Notes under the pieces: generated by a model
The model's input: only the letters and a program-made list of their open reading frames with translations
The model's database searches: none
Told to the model about the DNA's origin: nothing
In this document: in pieces, positions 35,634-49,400 of the stretch
Position numbering within the stretch: position 1 is the stretch's first letter
How the letters are laid out: the number at the start of each line of letters is the position of its first letter
Assembly: GCA_004154925.1 (NCBI GenBank)
Contig: QJNS01000191.1
Coordinates: 92,395 to 156,394, forward strand
DNA length: 64,000 nucleotides
Source of the DNA: Monosporascus cannonballus
Taxonomy: Eukaryota; Ascomycota; Sordariomycetes; Xylariales
Direction: 5' to 3'
Position numbers and translations under genes: made by a program

Positions 35634-38508
35634 ATTGTCGTTGTTGTTGTCGTTGTTGTTGTCGCTGTTGTTATTGTTACTGCTTTTGTTCGTGTTATTG
35701 TTGTTAATATTTAAAATATCCTATGTTCGTTTTTAAATATTGTATAATTTTACATATCTTATTTGTAATATTAACAATATTTTATTTTACGTCTACTATC
35801 AATATTTAACTGATATTAATGTTTATTATATTTTATATTCAAATACCCTTTTTTATCAAAATTGCTATTAATCGCTTTAAATTATTAGTAGTATATTTTG
35901 CTTCAGATTATTCTCAGCTTTTTACAATGTTCAAAATTTAATTATATAGCTTTTTATTAAAATGATAATTTTTAAAAGGGTTAGTTCAATACTTAATTAA
36001 ACTTGAACGCCAGTTCTATTAATATAAATACATTATTTACATCTCGGCCTTTATATTTCATTTTAAAATTTTAATGTATTTTGGAAATATTTCGAAATAC
36101 TTTAGATTTATTATATATCTTTATTACATTTAAAAGTCACTACTTAGAAGACATGGCTATATATACTATGATATATGTCAAAGCAAGCGGCCGCAATTTT
36201 ATCAAGTCGTCCTATAACGAACTCTATTTAATACGCTAGTTGTAACAAAGAAAACGAACAAATACAAGAAATACGTTCAAGATTAAATTACGAATAGGTA
36301 TAAGATAGTAAAAGCTTTATTAAAAATATAGGGCTGAGATAGTTATATAATTTCTTAATCTCTTACTCAAATTCGAATTTTATAAATTATATAAGTTTTA
36401 CTCAGTTACTTTTAGTAAGATTATTAATGCTATTTTAATCGCTGATTTCTAAACCCTATAATAAATTGAAATAAGGCACCTTTTACTTTTGTATTAATTA
36501 TATACTTTAAATGATAATACAATTTGTTAATTTACTATTTGCCATACAGCTCAATAAATATTAATTCAATATAGTATATTTCATAGCTTTGAATAAATTA
36601 TTATTTACATATATACACTTTATAATGCTCGAACTCTAACTTATATGCTATATCTATTTCTATAATATATTTTAAGATATATATAGTTAAACCTTTAATT
36701 AAAAAGCTTGACTTCAGATATCTATTCGCAGTTAGTGTTTAAAACTCGCTTTAAATTTATATTAAATTATATCGAGTTATTTTTAAAGTAGTACTCGGAA
36801 TAAGAAACAAATATTTTATTTTTAAAGCAGTTTTTGCTAACACTTAAAAGATTCCTAATTAGAGTTTTTAAGCATTATAACCACTTTTTAAAAAAATATT
36901 TGTAATTATTATTTACGAATAATTCGTTTTAATATAAATATATTTTTAGTAAGAACTGTTATATTGTTACTAATTAAGAATTATTAACTTAATTAAGATC
37001 CGAAGTGTTTTCGATCGTATATGCGATTGCTGCTAAATATATACTTATTAAAATTTATATAAGACATCTTTCTAGCCCGATCTCTTTGGCCAATTTTAAA
37101 AAAGTGAAGTTTTTACAATTCCTTTCTTTTTTAAACGGGTTTAATCTCTAAATGTTACCGCGTTTTCATTTTCGTATATTCGAATATCTATATAGAATGT
37201 TTATTTTATAATAAATTGTCGTACTCTTCTAAACTTAACAATAATTCTCCTAGTTTATTCTATTTATTTCAAATTACACAAAGAGTTTTATGGTAAATTC
37301 GTTAACTATTTAGGGGGGCATAATGAATATAAAAACAATAAGTTTAAAAAGCATTATTTATGATATCCGATCCTTCTTTTTCTATTTTATTCTTACCATT
37401 TTAAACGCTATTTACTCTTTATGCGCTTATTAATTCAATAGAATTCAAAACCGTACTCTTTTTACAACTCTTTCTATTTTTATACTTGTTAATTTTGATA
37501 TACTTGTTTTTATTTAGGCGATTTTAAATATGTGCTGTTTTGCACAATTTAAAACTTTAGAAAACAAATCTAATTTTATTATCATTTATGTTTAAAGTAA
37601 TAAAGATATTTAGAACATATTTTCCTTAAATCTATAAGTAAATCGCAGATATAATTTCAATATAACTAATTAGCATTTATTAACTTAATTTATTTGGGAG
37701 CTTTTGTAGATAGTATCTGAAATTATTGATATATATACTTATCAAAATATATGAAGAATTTTATTCTCGTAATATTTCTTCGACTAGCTTTATAAGGCTC
37801 TATTTTTTAGGACGATTTATAATTGTAAAATTTCGTTAAATTATAATCATTGCATTTTTAAATTAATACAAGTTTCTCTTTAGAGTTTACGCTAAAACTT
37901 TATCCTCAACAGTTACGCTTTAAGTTTATTTTAAGCGTTACTATTACAGCTTTCTATAAAAACCTTAACATTTTACCTTTAGTGAACTTTAAAACTAACG
38001 AGTATAAAGTTTATCAAAGTTAAAGCTCTTGGGCTACTACGTATTAGTTGGCTTCAAAATAAAGCTTAAATCTAGATTAATGTTATATAATAATTATCTA
38101 TATATTTAGATTAACTTATAATATAAATTTTATTAATATATTTATTTTGTATATCGCTATGTATATTCTATTTATCTTATAATTATTTCAAGCACATTTC
38201 TAGTAATGAAACATGCTAAATTTTGCTTTCAATAAAACTCTTCTTTTTTAATTCGTTTAATTTTTCTATTCTACTAACTCTATATTACTTTAATAAACAC
38301 TTATAAAAATCGAGAACTTAATCCGACTAAATAATGAAATTTTAAATACAAAAAGAAGCCATATTTAATAACTTTATATTAATAATAACGCCGTAATAAA
38401 TGTAATTATAAAATGCGGTTAGAAAAATCTATACATTTTATCTTATGTAGTCAAAAATGTAGTTGATAATCAAGGCTAATTAAATATGATAGCAAAACCG
38501 AGTATAAA
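34216..38508. other. AT-rich DNA, no gene recognised (holds a microsatellite)
   Basis: About 4.3 kb of AT-rich sequence with no coding frame. Apart from the microsatellite at 35,567-35,706 nothing is recognised. Confidence 0.45.
35567..35706. repeat. Compound trinucleotide microsatellite (ATT)n(GTT)n
   Basis: About a dozen near-perfect ATT units are followed by a run of GTT units that becomes imperfect rightward (GTC, GCT, ATT, ACT substitutions). The stretch is about 140 bp. It does not encode a frame with other support. Confidence 0.95.
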
Positions 38509-41500
38509 TATAACAGTTAAGGGTTTAACCAACGATTAAACCTTGGTTATACGGCTTTCTATTAGCAGAAGTACTGAAAAGTATGAGCAATATATAACTT
38601 AGTTATACTTTGTAATACTAAAGATATTTTTAGTTACAAAATTCTATTATAAGTTGGTACTATTTCCAATTTAGAATATATAAGCAGATATATTTTATTT
38701 TTGCCTTATGTCTAGTACATTAGCTTATTATGTTTTGTTTAGTCGAATTCTTTTAAGTTTTCTTAAATATTTTTCAACTTTTTAAATACTTAATTAATTT
38801 AAGACTTTAAACCTGTGAAGAGCACTTAAGCTCTTAAAGCTAATTATATATTCTTTTTGCTCCAAATCGAAAATCTTTTTTACTAAGCTTAACTGTTTAT
38901 AAAAAGATTAAAATCGTTAGAGTATAATTCGATTTTTCTTTTTTTAAGATTTCTGTCTTTAAAAACGCACTTATTTATTTATTTTAGCAAATAACTTATA
39001 CCGTTTTATTTTCATAATGTCTGTCTCTGTTTAAAAACAGTAATGTTATAAATATATTAAATCTTTATCTTTTTAAAAATATAGTAAACGCCTGGATTTT
39101 ATTATGTTGTCGAAACGATTTTCTTTGTACTATAACCTCGAAACTAAAATATATAAAGTATATTGCAGTTTGGAAAAATATACGCCTTATATTAAAAACG
39201 GAAGGTTTTACACTTTATTTAATTATTTTAAATATGAGCATATCAAATTTATTGGTGAAAAACATCTATTAAAATTGAAAACGTATTAGCTAAAAGAATT
39301 AAAATACAATAACACTTAAATAAACCATTGAGCTGTTCAAACCGATTATTAAAATCAAAAAAATCTTTGAATCCGTAACATCCAAATATTTAGTCGCAAT
39401 AAATAGTATGCTAAAATTAAAAACAATTTAATAGCTTATAATAGAAATAAAAACAGCTAAAAGTTATATTCACAGTAACTACGTTAATATAGGTTGTAGG
39501 CCCGGTTGTCTGGTCTAATATCGAACTTATCGATTAATCGATTGCTAACTAGAGTATATTCGTTGTTATTAATTAAAACTTCTTAATAAACGTTAAGTAT
39601 TTATGAGATTTTTTGCAGGTTTCTAAATGTTCTCAAATTTGGGTTCTTTTTCTATTTGATTAAATATTAAGTAAATTTTCTTTATATCGAAAATTTATTA
39701 TATTTTATACGTAGTTTTATTTTCTTCTTTTATATTATATTATTCCTTATATACTTCAATAATATTTATTATTAACTCTAATAAAGAAGGGTAAAGAACG
39801 ATATAGAGTTTAACTCGAGGTAAATATTCTAAATAATAATTATTTTTAAAGTTTTTTATCGATTTTATAAAGACTAATGTATTCGAAATCTAGTTATTTC
39901 GTAGACCTTTTTATTTAAATATTCTTAGTAATAAAGTAAATTTTTTTCAAAGCATCTTTTTATATGTTTTTAATTATACAATATATTTTTTAATCATAAT
40001 CCAATATCCAAGTTAATTTGAGTTTTTAATATAACTAAATAAGTTATTTCAACCCAAGTGTTATTTTAATATTAATAAGTCAGCGTTATATATTTTTATA
40101 AATATCGAATATATAATGAAAATTTTGTAATTATATACACTATTTTTATAATTACGTATTAATGGATATTATATCTTAATTATATAATAAGCTATGTTTT
40201 TATCTTATTATTGTATTTACAATTAACACAATATCGTAAATAAACTTTGAGCGCTTAATTTAATAGATTTATTTATCTGTTTATATAATAGTTAAACTTC
40301 TCAGATAATTTATTATTTAAACCGCTTTATATTATAAATTTTTACTAAGTCTTTAAGAAGAACGTAAATCTTTGATCGAAAATATTTTTTATAATAGTTA
40401 ATAAATATTAAGAATCTTCAAAAAATATATCTTATTGGTTGAATACTTATAACTTCAAGGAAGATAAATGATAAAGAAATTTATAAATTTATAAAGAAAT
40501 ATAAACATCTAATCCTAATATACTTTAGTTGGTAAAGTTTCGAATAAAGAAAATTTGGTTTTAGCACTTACGATCACTAACCTCTATAGTTTTTTAAAAA
40601 TTAATAATAATTATAACTTTCTCCAAGGCTTAAATCGTTCTGTCTTAATTTACTATAAAAGCTATATATTCGTTGTACTTTTTAATCGATGAGTTTTATT
40701 TTAAAAACTAATAAATATAGTAAAATTCTTCTAAAGTTTAACATATCTATGCATATTTATATAGCTAATACTTCTATCTATAACGTATTAAATACATCTC
40801 AAATTTGTTTAACAATTTATATTTTTTATAACTTTTTTTAAAGGAAATTATTTTTATGTTTTGGAATTATTAATATACATTATATAATATATAAATTATC
40901 ATCGTAAGTTGACATAAATATAACTATATTATACAATAGCAATAGAAACTACATAAATAATATTAACAAACCTTTGTTTAAAATTTATTTATTTATTTAT
41001 TCAACATGTCGCTTTTGCTATTTTCTGAGATTTCTTTTTATAAATAATAACGAGATCAAAACTTGTCGGTTTATCTACATATCGTCATTATCGTTTTATA
41101 AGTCTTTTAATCGTAATAAAAAGCGTTAAACTTTAATAATCCGTACAAATTTAAACTCGATAAAAACTTTCATTGAGAAAATATTTAAACTTTCGAAAAG
41201 TTATTATAATAACCATAAATATTTACTCAAAAATACTGTAACTAAATGGGGCTTCTTTAATATATATAAAATAATAATAAGACAAAATCCACATTAACTA
41301 TTCTATTATTCGATTACTACGCCTAATATATAATTTTAAATAACGGCCTTTAATGTAACAAAACGTATTAAATGGTATACACTTGATATTAAATTGTGAA
41401 TAAATGAATTCTTAATTTTTCGCAATATTTGTATCTCTTATAAGATATATTTAAATTCTGCTTTTTTTAGAGTAAAATTAGTAAAAGGTATAGAAATTCT

Positions 41501-41819
41501 ATTATAGTTTCTGATAAATGTTTTATAGTAATTAACCTATCTAAGAAATATTTTGTCGTAGTTATCAGAGTTTATTATTTAAAACTGGCAGAAACTTTCT
41601 AAAAATTTGTTTTAATCTATCCTAACATATTACTATATTTTAAATATTTTACTTTTTAAATATTAACTTAATCTTTGTTTAACTTCACTAAAATTTGGCG
41701 TTTTATAAAACTTAAAATACTTTATTAACGCATGTTGTATATGTTTTTATTTCGAAAACATAACAATAGTATTAGAGTAATATATAACAAAAATATTGAT
41801 AAATTTTCGTGATAGAAAA

Positions 41820-41938
41820 TGTGAGATAACGAGGGTGCAACGCTAGCCACAATACTAAAAGGCCAGCAATTCCAAGCCTCAATTGGGATTTGGACACCCT
41901 AATCCACCTTATAAGGACTAGCTATACATATCATCACA
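41820..41938. repeat. 119-bp LTR-like repeat, copy 2, inserted in copy D
   Basis: Begins TGTGAGATAACG and ends ATATCATCACA. Compared with uninterrupted family 1 copies at about 975-1,000 and 61,580-61,600 it is clearly an insertion, with flanks GAAAA (41,815-41,819) and GATAA (41,939-41,943) as a probable 5-bp duplication with one mismatch. Same length as the copy at 18,945-19,063. Confidence 0.78.
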
Positions 41939-44900
41939 GATAATTTGTTATCTGTTAAAATATTATTCCTACGTTCGTCAATACTATTAATATAGCCAAA
42001 TACGTAAATACTCTATATTTCGCAGTAAATGTTAATTTTTATTTATATCCCTTTTTAATTTTAATAAAATTATAATTATTGTTAAAACTAAATACTATAT
42101 GCTATTAAACTTTTTAAAATTGTTTTTTATTTCATTATATTATAGATAATAGTATTCTTTTTTCAATAATAATATTGTTCAGTTAACCATACTCGAGTAT
42201 AAATCGAAAATTGTTATTTTTTAAATGCGAAAAATATGCGGTATTTAAGAGTAAATTTAAAAATCGAATTTATTTCTTTTGTAACCGATTTTCTAATTTT
42301 CTTTTCAAATCGTATAATTCGTTTTTATTGAAATTATAAACGAGACACAATTATTAAACGAACCTCTTTTTAAAATTGTTTTATAATTTTATTTATTATA
42401 TTTTAAAATTTTCACATGTAACATTTTTTCGAACATTTCTACATTTTTATAATATTGTAATAATTTAATAAATAAATGTTTTTATTTTTTAGCTTATTCA
42501 AATAAGTCGTTCTTTAACATTTTTAATTTTGATATATAACTAATTTATGATACATTGTATTTCTTTTAATATTTATTTTTTTAAATCTTATTTCTTTAAG
42601 TAATAAGGAGTTTGTTATATCTTTATACCTGTATTCTAGGCTATTTCGGATCGAATATTAAGATTTTCTATTTTTATGTATTTATCGATTAAATATACAA
42701 CGAAATTCATCCGAATAACTTTCTACTCAATTAAGAAGTTGTATGGGTACAACTATATTATTTTAAAATAATTATATAATTTCGCAATAGAATAATATCG
42801 CAATTCATTATTTAATATTATTCTTAAATTAAAATCTCGAAGTTATTAGTTGTTCGCTTAATCTTTTTAATAATATAGCAAACATTAATTTTCGGTATTG
42901 TTAATTATATAAGGTTTTAATTCGTATTTCTATAATTGTTTAATTTTATTTACAATATGAAATATAATATAATTATCGTCTAAAACTCCATAATCTATTT
43001 TTACGTTCTCTTTATATATTTTAAGCTATATATTCAAAATAACAACGTTGTTAACACTTTTTATTATGACGTTTAAATCCTTTTTTAGCAATTCTATGAA
43101 TTCTTTTAAATTTCGTTATTTTATAGCTTTTTATAAATCACCTTTGTCTTTAAATTCTTTTTTAAATTCGTCGTATCGTAGTTATATTTATTATTAGAAC
43201 GCGTCTACTTATTTAATTTGGCATCCGTGTCGGCACGTTTAAGCTTTAATCTATAACAGTTTTTTTTATTTTGTTGTAATCTTTCGGTTTATTCGTCAAA
43301 GAATTGCTTTTATTTGTTGTATTATATTCTATTATATTTTATTTGTATTCCTCTCTAGATTCTTACTAAAAACTCGAGGTTTCTCCTTTATAAGGTTTTA
43401 TTTTCCGAAATTGTAATAAATATTAACTGGAAATAGAAGTGAATAATAGCTTTTCCATAATACCTTTTACTGTATATTAAATTAATTTTTCCGTTACTTA
43501 GTCACTATATTAATTGTGAAGTCGAAAAATGTTTTCCACAGATGTTATTTTCTTTCAGATTAACTTTATAAAGCTATTAGGTTATTAATTTCTATTTGTA
43601 AACTTATTTTTCGTAAATATCGATAATAGTATTCGTTTATTCATTCGTTCTCGATTTTGTTAAGAAAATTATATTTCTTTCTAATATATACGTATAATGC
43701 GTTAATAAATAGACCATTTTAGTTATTACAAATAGAATCTTTTCGTCGGTTATAATAGATACCGTATATTGTGCTATATCGCTTTAAGGTTCTATGGCAA
43801 ACAGCTTTAACTTCGCTTTAATATTTTTGTAATTATTTTCGTACTGTTTTTTGTTGCTTTTTAGATACCCTGTAGATTAACTTTTTAATTTTTCTTATTT
43901 GTAGTCGAATTCCTTACCGTAATAACTTATGTTTATAGTTAATCCGGATTTTATTAATAATTCGATTATCGTGTTTTATTTCTACATTATTTTTAGATAT
44001 AACTATTTTATTATTTTATTAAGACTTTTTAAAAATCTTATAATCTGCCACTTTATATCCTATTTGATTGTAATTAAAACATTTAACCTGGCTTTAATCC
44101 TGCTTTTATATAACGTCAAATTCTATAAATCGTAATACCGTTTTATACACGTATTATGATAATTATTATTATATCGAAATCTACTTATATTAATTATATA
44201 TTATCATATATTTTTATATATAACCTTAAAACTTCGAGTTATTTGAGTATATTATCGTTCGTTAGTTTTAACTGCTATAGTTATATAATCTGTTAAAAAT
44301 TCAGATTGATGTATTTTATAAAACCCTTTTTTAAACCTTTTTCTTAAAGTTATTGAAAAATTTAACTATTAATATTTCTGTTTTCAATTAATTTCGAAAT
44401 TAGTTATATTAAGGCACTGGTATTATTTGATGTAAATACTTTCTCTCGTAATTTATTGAGCAGTACTTCGGTTCTAGTTTTTTTAGAAGTTTTTCTTATA
44501 GTGTATTTGAATGTTTTATAATTTTGATAAACTTTCATCGGTTTATTAATTCGGTTTTGGGTCAGTAAAATAATATAATTTCTTAAGACCGGCTTTATTT
44601 CAAAAGCCGTGTTTTAAATATGTTTTTATCGCGAACTATATTCGAAAAATAAAATTTGTTAACGAGACTAAAAGGTACTCAAAACAGCGTCGGTGATAAA
44701 TTAAGAATAATTATAATTTTGACAAAACCTTACCAAAATGTTCTAGTTTAAGGGCTTTCAAAATCTTGTCTGCTTTTTTATTAAATATTAATTAAATAAA
44801 TTAAATCGCCTGTATTAGCTTTTTTAAAGTAAGGGCTTTAACGTTTCTTCTATCTAGGCGTTCATAAGTTTTCTTAAGTTATTCGAAAAGCTTATCCCTT

Positions 44901-45113
44901 TTATTTTCAAATAGGATAACTTAATTAATTAATTAATTCCGGTGTTAAAATGTGTTTTCTACGTAGAGACGATTTACTTTTTCTTTTTTTTTCTATTTTA
45001 ATATTTCGTTGTGAATTTCGTAAATTGATTTATTTGCGGCTTGCTTGCTAATAAATATAATTTTAAAAATATTATTTAGAATTTAATGCTATTGTTAAAA
45101 AGATTTTACAATG

Positions 45114-45531
45114 TATAATAGCTAAAAAAATAAAATTTATTATTAAACTTTCTTTACCCTAATTTATATTAATAAAATTCTTGTACGATTTTCAAAAATA
45201 AATGCATTAATTGTGTTTGAAAATATTCAGAATATATTAAGTAAGTAAATTATATTATAAGTTTGCACTATTTAAATTTTATAAGTAGTATATATTCTTT
45301 CATACAAGCCGATCATATTAATTGAAAAGTTTTTATTTAAATACATTCTTTTAAAAACTTTTAACATCTGTTTAAGCCTTTTTAAATACTTAATTAGCTT
45401 AAAGCTCTAAAGCCATTATGAGTACTTGAGCTCCTTTAGCTAATTACGTAACCTTCTTAGTCCAAGTCGAAGTTTGCTTCTTTACTAGACTGGACCGTCT
45501 ACAGAAAGACCAAAACCGCTAGGTTATAACA
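45114..45531 (-). repeat. Family 1 5' LTR of copy D
   Basis: About 418 bp, ending in TTATAACA at 45,531. The better preserved part at 45,370-45,531 matches the LTR cores at 4,240-4,431 and 38,790-38,925. Confidence 0.8.
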
Positions 45532-46408
45532 AAACGGCGGCAGGTAATTTAAAAAACTATACTTTTATAAATAAAAAAATCCCCTTGATTATATATTAAT
45601 GCTGTTTTTATTGCAAATATACCTTTGTTATAGCGTAACATCAATCCCTTATATTCTTTATTACTTTTAAAACTATGAATTCGTCATCGTGTTCGAAGAT
45701 ACCGAGTATAGTATCTATCGTGCAAATTATACCCTATATTGATTTTCTGTGTATTTGGCTCAGCCTGGAAAATATGGCTTAAACTCAAACATATCTTGCA
45801 AACTTATACGTATAGAGTTTTTATTAATTGCCTTTTTAATATGTTGCGCTGTATAAAAATACGCTAAAAGGTGTATATCTTTCGAACGCTTAAAGTCTGG
45901 TAAAAAGATTTCCGTAAATAAACCAATGCGTAACGTAATTAAACGATGTCGCGTTAAAAGGCTAAAGCCGAATTGGAGTTTCTAGTTATATAGCGCAGTA
46001 CTACTCCTTTTGAAAAATATCATATTTTGTAATTTATGCGTAAGATGTATATTTTGCTTTATTTCTTTTTTATTATTTTATTTTCTACGTACTCACTTCT
46101 ATTCGGTAGTAGGTGATTCCGCATTAGTACAACCATTTTTGGGGGTAGCTTACCATTATGAATAAATTTCGCCAATGATACTGACCTCTATTGAAGCGTA
46201 TACCCGTTCCGTCTAGTTAACAGCTTAAGAGAGGTGATGCAACATTACGAGGCTAATGCCAAGTCGCATCCTGTGAGATAATATATATTCTCCTGTAATA
46301 ACCTTGTGGAAATGCCTGGTTGATATCCCCTAATCCGCATGTTACCACTCTCACTCTGGTTCCAACGCATCTACTCAAGAATCAAGCCACCCATCCACAC
46401 TCACCAAA
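45532..46408. promoter_or_regulatory. Transition zone and presumed promoter of the polyketide synthase
   Basis: AT-rich to about 46,090, then balanced composition up to the PKS start codon. The last ~300 bp should contain the promoter; a TATA-like TAATATATAT lies about 120-130 bp upstream of the ATG. No specific regulator site can be assigned. Confidence 0.4.
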
Positions 46409-49400
46409 ATGGAGCCCCTGGCAATCGTTGGGTTCTCTTTCAAGATGCCCGGGGAGGCTGTAGATGAGAGTAGTCTCTGGGGAGTGCTTGAGAACCGAAA
46501 GAACTTGATGACAGAGTGGCCAGAGACCCGAGCCTCCGTTGACTCTTTTGTCGATGGCGGTTCTAAGAAACAGAATACGGTAGGGCCAGTTTTACTCCGA
46601 CTTGAGTTATTCGCTTTACCATGCTAATATCCACCAAAGCTCCATGGTCGAGGTGGTCATTTCCTTGATCAAGATCCCTGGGCTTTTGATGCCCCCTTTT
46701 TCTCCATTACAGCTAATGAAGCCGCTGCAATGGACCCTCAGCAACGCCTAATGCTCCAGACTGCATACCACGCATTCGAAAACGGTCAGTTACCCCCTGT
46801 ATCCCATATATTGATTTTTTCTGGGAAGAAGTATAGCTTACACCGCACTACAGCTGGTATCCCAGCGGCCAACCTTCAAGGCTCCCGCACAGCAGTATTC
46901 GAGGCATCTATGTCTGACGATTATGCCCAGATGTATGCCAAGGATCCCGGCACTGCACCGCGAATGGCATCTACCGGTACTGCTGCGTCAATGCGTGCCA
47001 ACCGAATCAGTTGGTACTTTGGTCTCCTCGGACCTAGTATGCACATTGATACAGCCTGTTCTAGTAGCCTAGTAGCATTGGACCTTGCTTGTCAATCCAT
47101 CCAGAACCGGAATGCCTCAACGGTGCGTCTGAGACGTTCTCAAAAGCCCCTGTTTGACCATATTCAACTCCCATGAAACGACAGCATGCCACGGGGTTTA
47201 CTCGCTTACTTTTGAGCTATTAATCGCGAACGACCTTTCCAAATTCACTCTGTATCCGCTAATTTAAACCGCTAGGCTCTAATTGTTGGCTGTAACATCA
47301 TGCTCAGCCCTGAAATGTCGATGCTTATGTCCAACATGAACTTTCTTTCCCCGGATAGTGTCTGCTACAGCTTCGACCACCGGGCAAACGGGTACGCCAG
47401 GGGTGAAGGAATCGTTTCTCTAGTAATCAAGCCCTTAGATCAAGCCCTACATGATGGAGATATGATTAGAGCAATAATTCGTTCGATCGGGACCAACCAG
47501 GACGGACATACCCCAATCCTTACCCAACCGAGCATGGAAGCGCAAGAGCAACTGATTCGGCACGTATACGGCAAAGCTGGTCTAGAATTCGGACTTACTC
47601 GATACTTCGAAGCTCATGGTAAGTTACTCCAAGCAATACAATAAGGCCTTCTGCAGCTAGATGGGCGCTTCGCCTTTCTCATTTTCTATAGTACCTTACA
47701 TGGACCTCAGTAAAACTTACGATTACTTGGCTTAGGTACGGGAACTGCAACCGGCGATCCAATCGAAATGAAGGCAATTGGACGGGTGTTCAGAACTTAT
47801 CGGTCCGACGAGGAGCCACTCTATGTGTACGTCATCAAAAGTCATCCCCCATAGAAGCCCGTCTAATTGCTATCCCGTGGTTTGTTCTTCTACCTCCAGA
47901 AAATTCCCCTCTCCCATGCTATCTAACTTCCATTACGAACCACACTAACTGCTTTCCGTCTAGGGGTTCCATCAAATCTAGCATCGGCCACCTCGAAGGT
48001 GCAAGTGGGCTAGCTGGAATCATTAAGGCGATCCTAATTCTCGAAAAGGGGGTTATTCCACCAAATGCGCTCTTTGACAAGGTCAATCCTGCCATCGACG
48101 TCGATTTCTATCATACAGTGGTAGGCGTCAGACCCCAATGTCTCCTTCTCCTACCCCTTCACTAAACTAGACAACTGACAGAGATATAAATCAGGTTCCG
48201 ACTCAGAGCATGATTTGGCCAACTGGGGGTCTCCGCCGTGTTTCGGTCAATTCCTTTGGAATTGGCGGTACAAACGCCCATGTCGTACTTGATGATACAT
48301 TCCATTATCTACAGAGTCGAGGCTTGAACGGTAACCATCAATGCATGGAAGTTTGTGCTACGTCAAGCTGTCTCAAGAGTTCGTTATCTTCAAGCTTTGC
48401 GGCTGGACAAGCGATCAAACTTCAATCATCTCTTTCCTATCCGGCCGGCAATGATCCAGTCAATGGAACATCTTCAGGATCAGGACCAATGTTGCTTATA
48501 TGGACCGCCCCAGATGAGAACTCAATCAAACGTGTTGTGCATAATTCCGTGGCCTATTTCAATGGCAGGATCCTGGATAATCCCGGTAACGTCGAGCGCT
48601 TCGCTTACACCTTAGCCGCTCGGCGTTCTCATATGGCCTGGCGAACCTTCGCTGTTACGGGTTCAACAACAGCCAAAGAAGGGCTTCCCCCAGTTGAAAA
48701 GCCAACCAGGGCATCTGCTGTCCAGATGGGAGTTGCCTTTGTCTTCACAGGACAAGGTGCACAGTATGCTGGGATGGGTGTGGAGCTTGTGCAGTATCCT
48801 GTCTTCAGAGATACTCTAGACCGCATCGACACGATTTTCGCCAGCCTCGGGTGTGGTTGGTCAATCTTCGGTGCGTGACACTCAGATTTCTCTTCAGCGA
48901 CATCCCGTCTTGTGCTTTAATTTTTTTAAAGCAAAGAAAATGAAAGGAAAGAGTATTGCATCATGGTTGAGGGCTCATCGTGCGTGGAGGTGTGCTAATT
49001 ATTCATTCAATAGATGTGCTACAGCGTCATGAGGTTATTGACCACCCTGAGTATAGCCAGCCTCTATGTACAGCACTTCAGGTTGCTCTAGTTGAGCTGC
49101 TAAGATATTTCGGTATTGTCCCAGTGACTGTACTTGGACATTCATCCGGCGAGATCGCCGCTGCCTACACAGTCGGCGCTTTATCCCTTGAAGCAGCCTG
49201 TGCAGTTGCTTATCACCGAGGACAAATAGCGGGAAAACTAAGTGCTGCGGCGTATAAAGCATCGCACCCGATCCCCGTTGGCGCCATGATATCAGTGAAC
49301 TTGTCCCAAGACCAGGTTCAAGATTACCTGGAGACGGTAAGTATCACAGAAGGAGGTGGACGCTCAACTCTCCTCGACAACGTCCACGTTGCTTGCGTCA

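Larger units (their letters stand above)
38509..45531 (-). mobile_element. Ty3/gypsy family 1, copy D (full length, heavily RIPed)
   Basis: A 7.0-kb minus-strand element with both LTRs: 3' LTR at about 38,509-38,929 and 5' LTR at 45,114-45,531. The interior aligns along its length with copy C. At 39,500-39,640 both share the same non-coding 3' segment, and at 41,010-41,300 the RNase H/RT region aligns with copy A. The RT motif near 41,760-41,800 is destroyed (YSNT), and this is the most AT-mutated family 1 copy. A 119-bp LTR-like repeat interrupts it at 41,820-41,938. No matching target duplication could be found at the outer ends. Short open frames within (for example 43,929-44,135 and 39,104-39,289) show no family similarity. 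Confidence 0.85.

Noticed and set aside
39104..39289. 61-codon plus-strand frame
   Set aside because: It lies in the 3' part of minus-strand gypsy copy D, is short and AT-rich, and has no family similarity.
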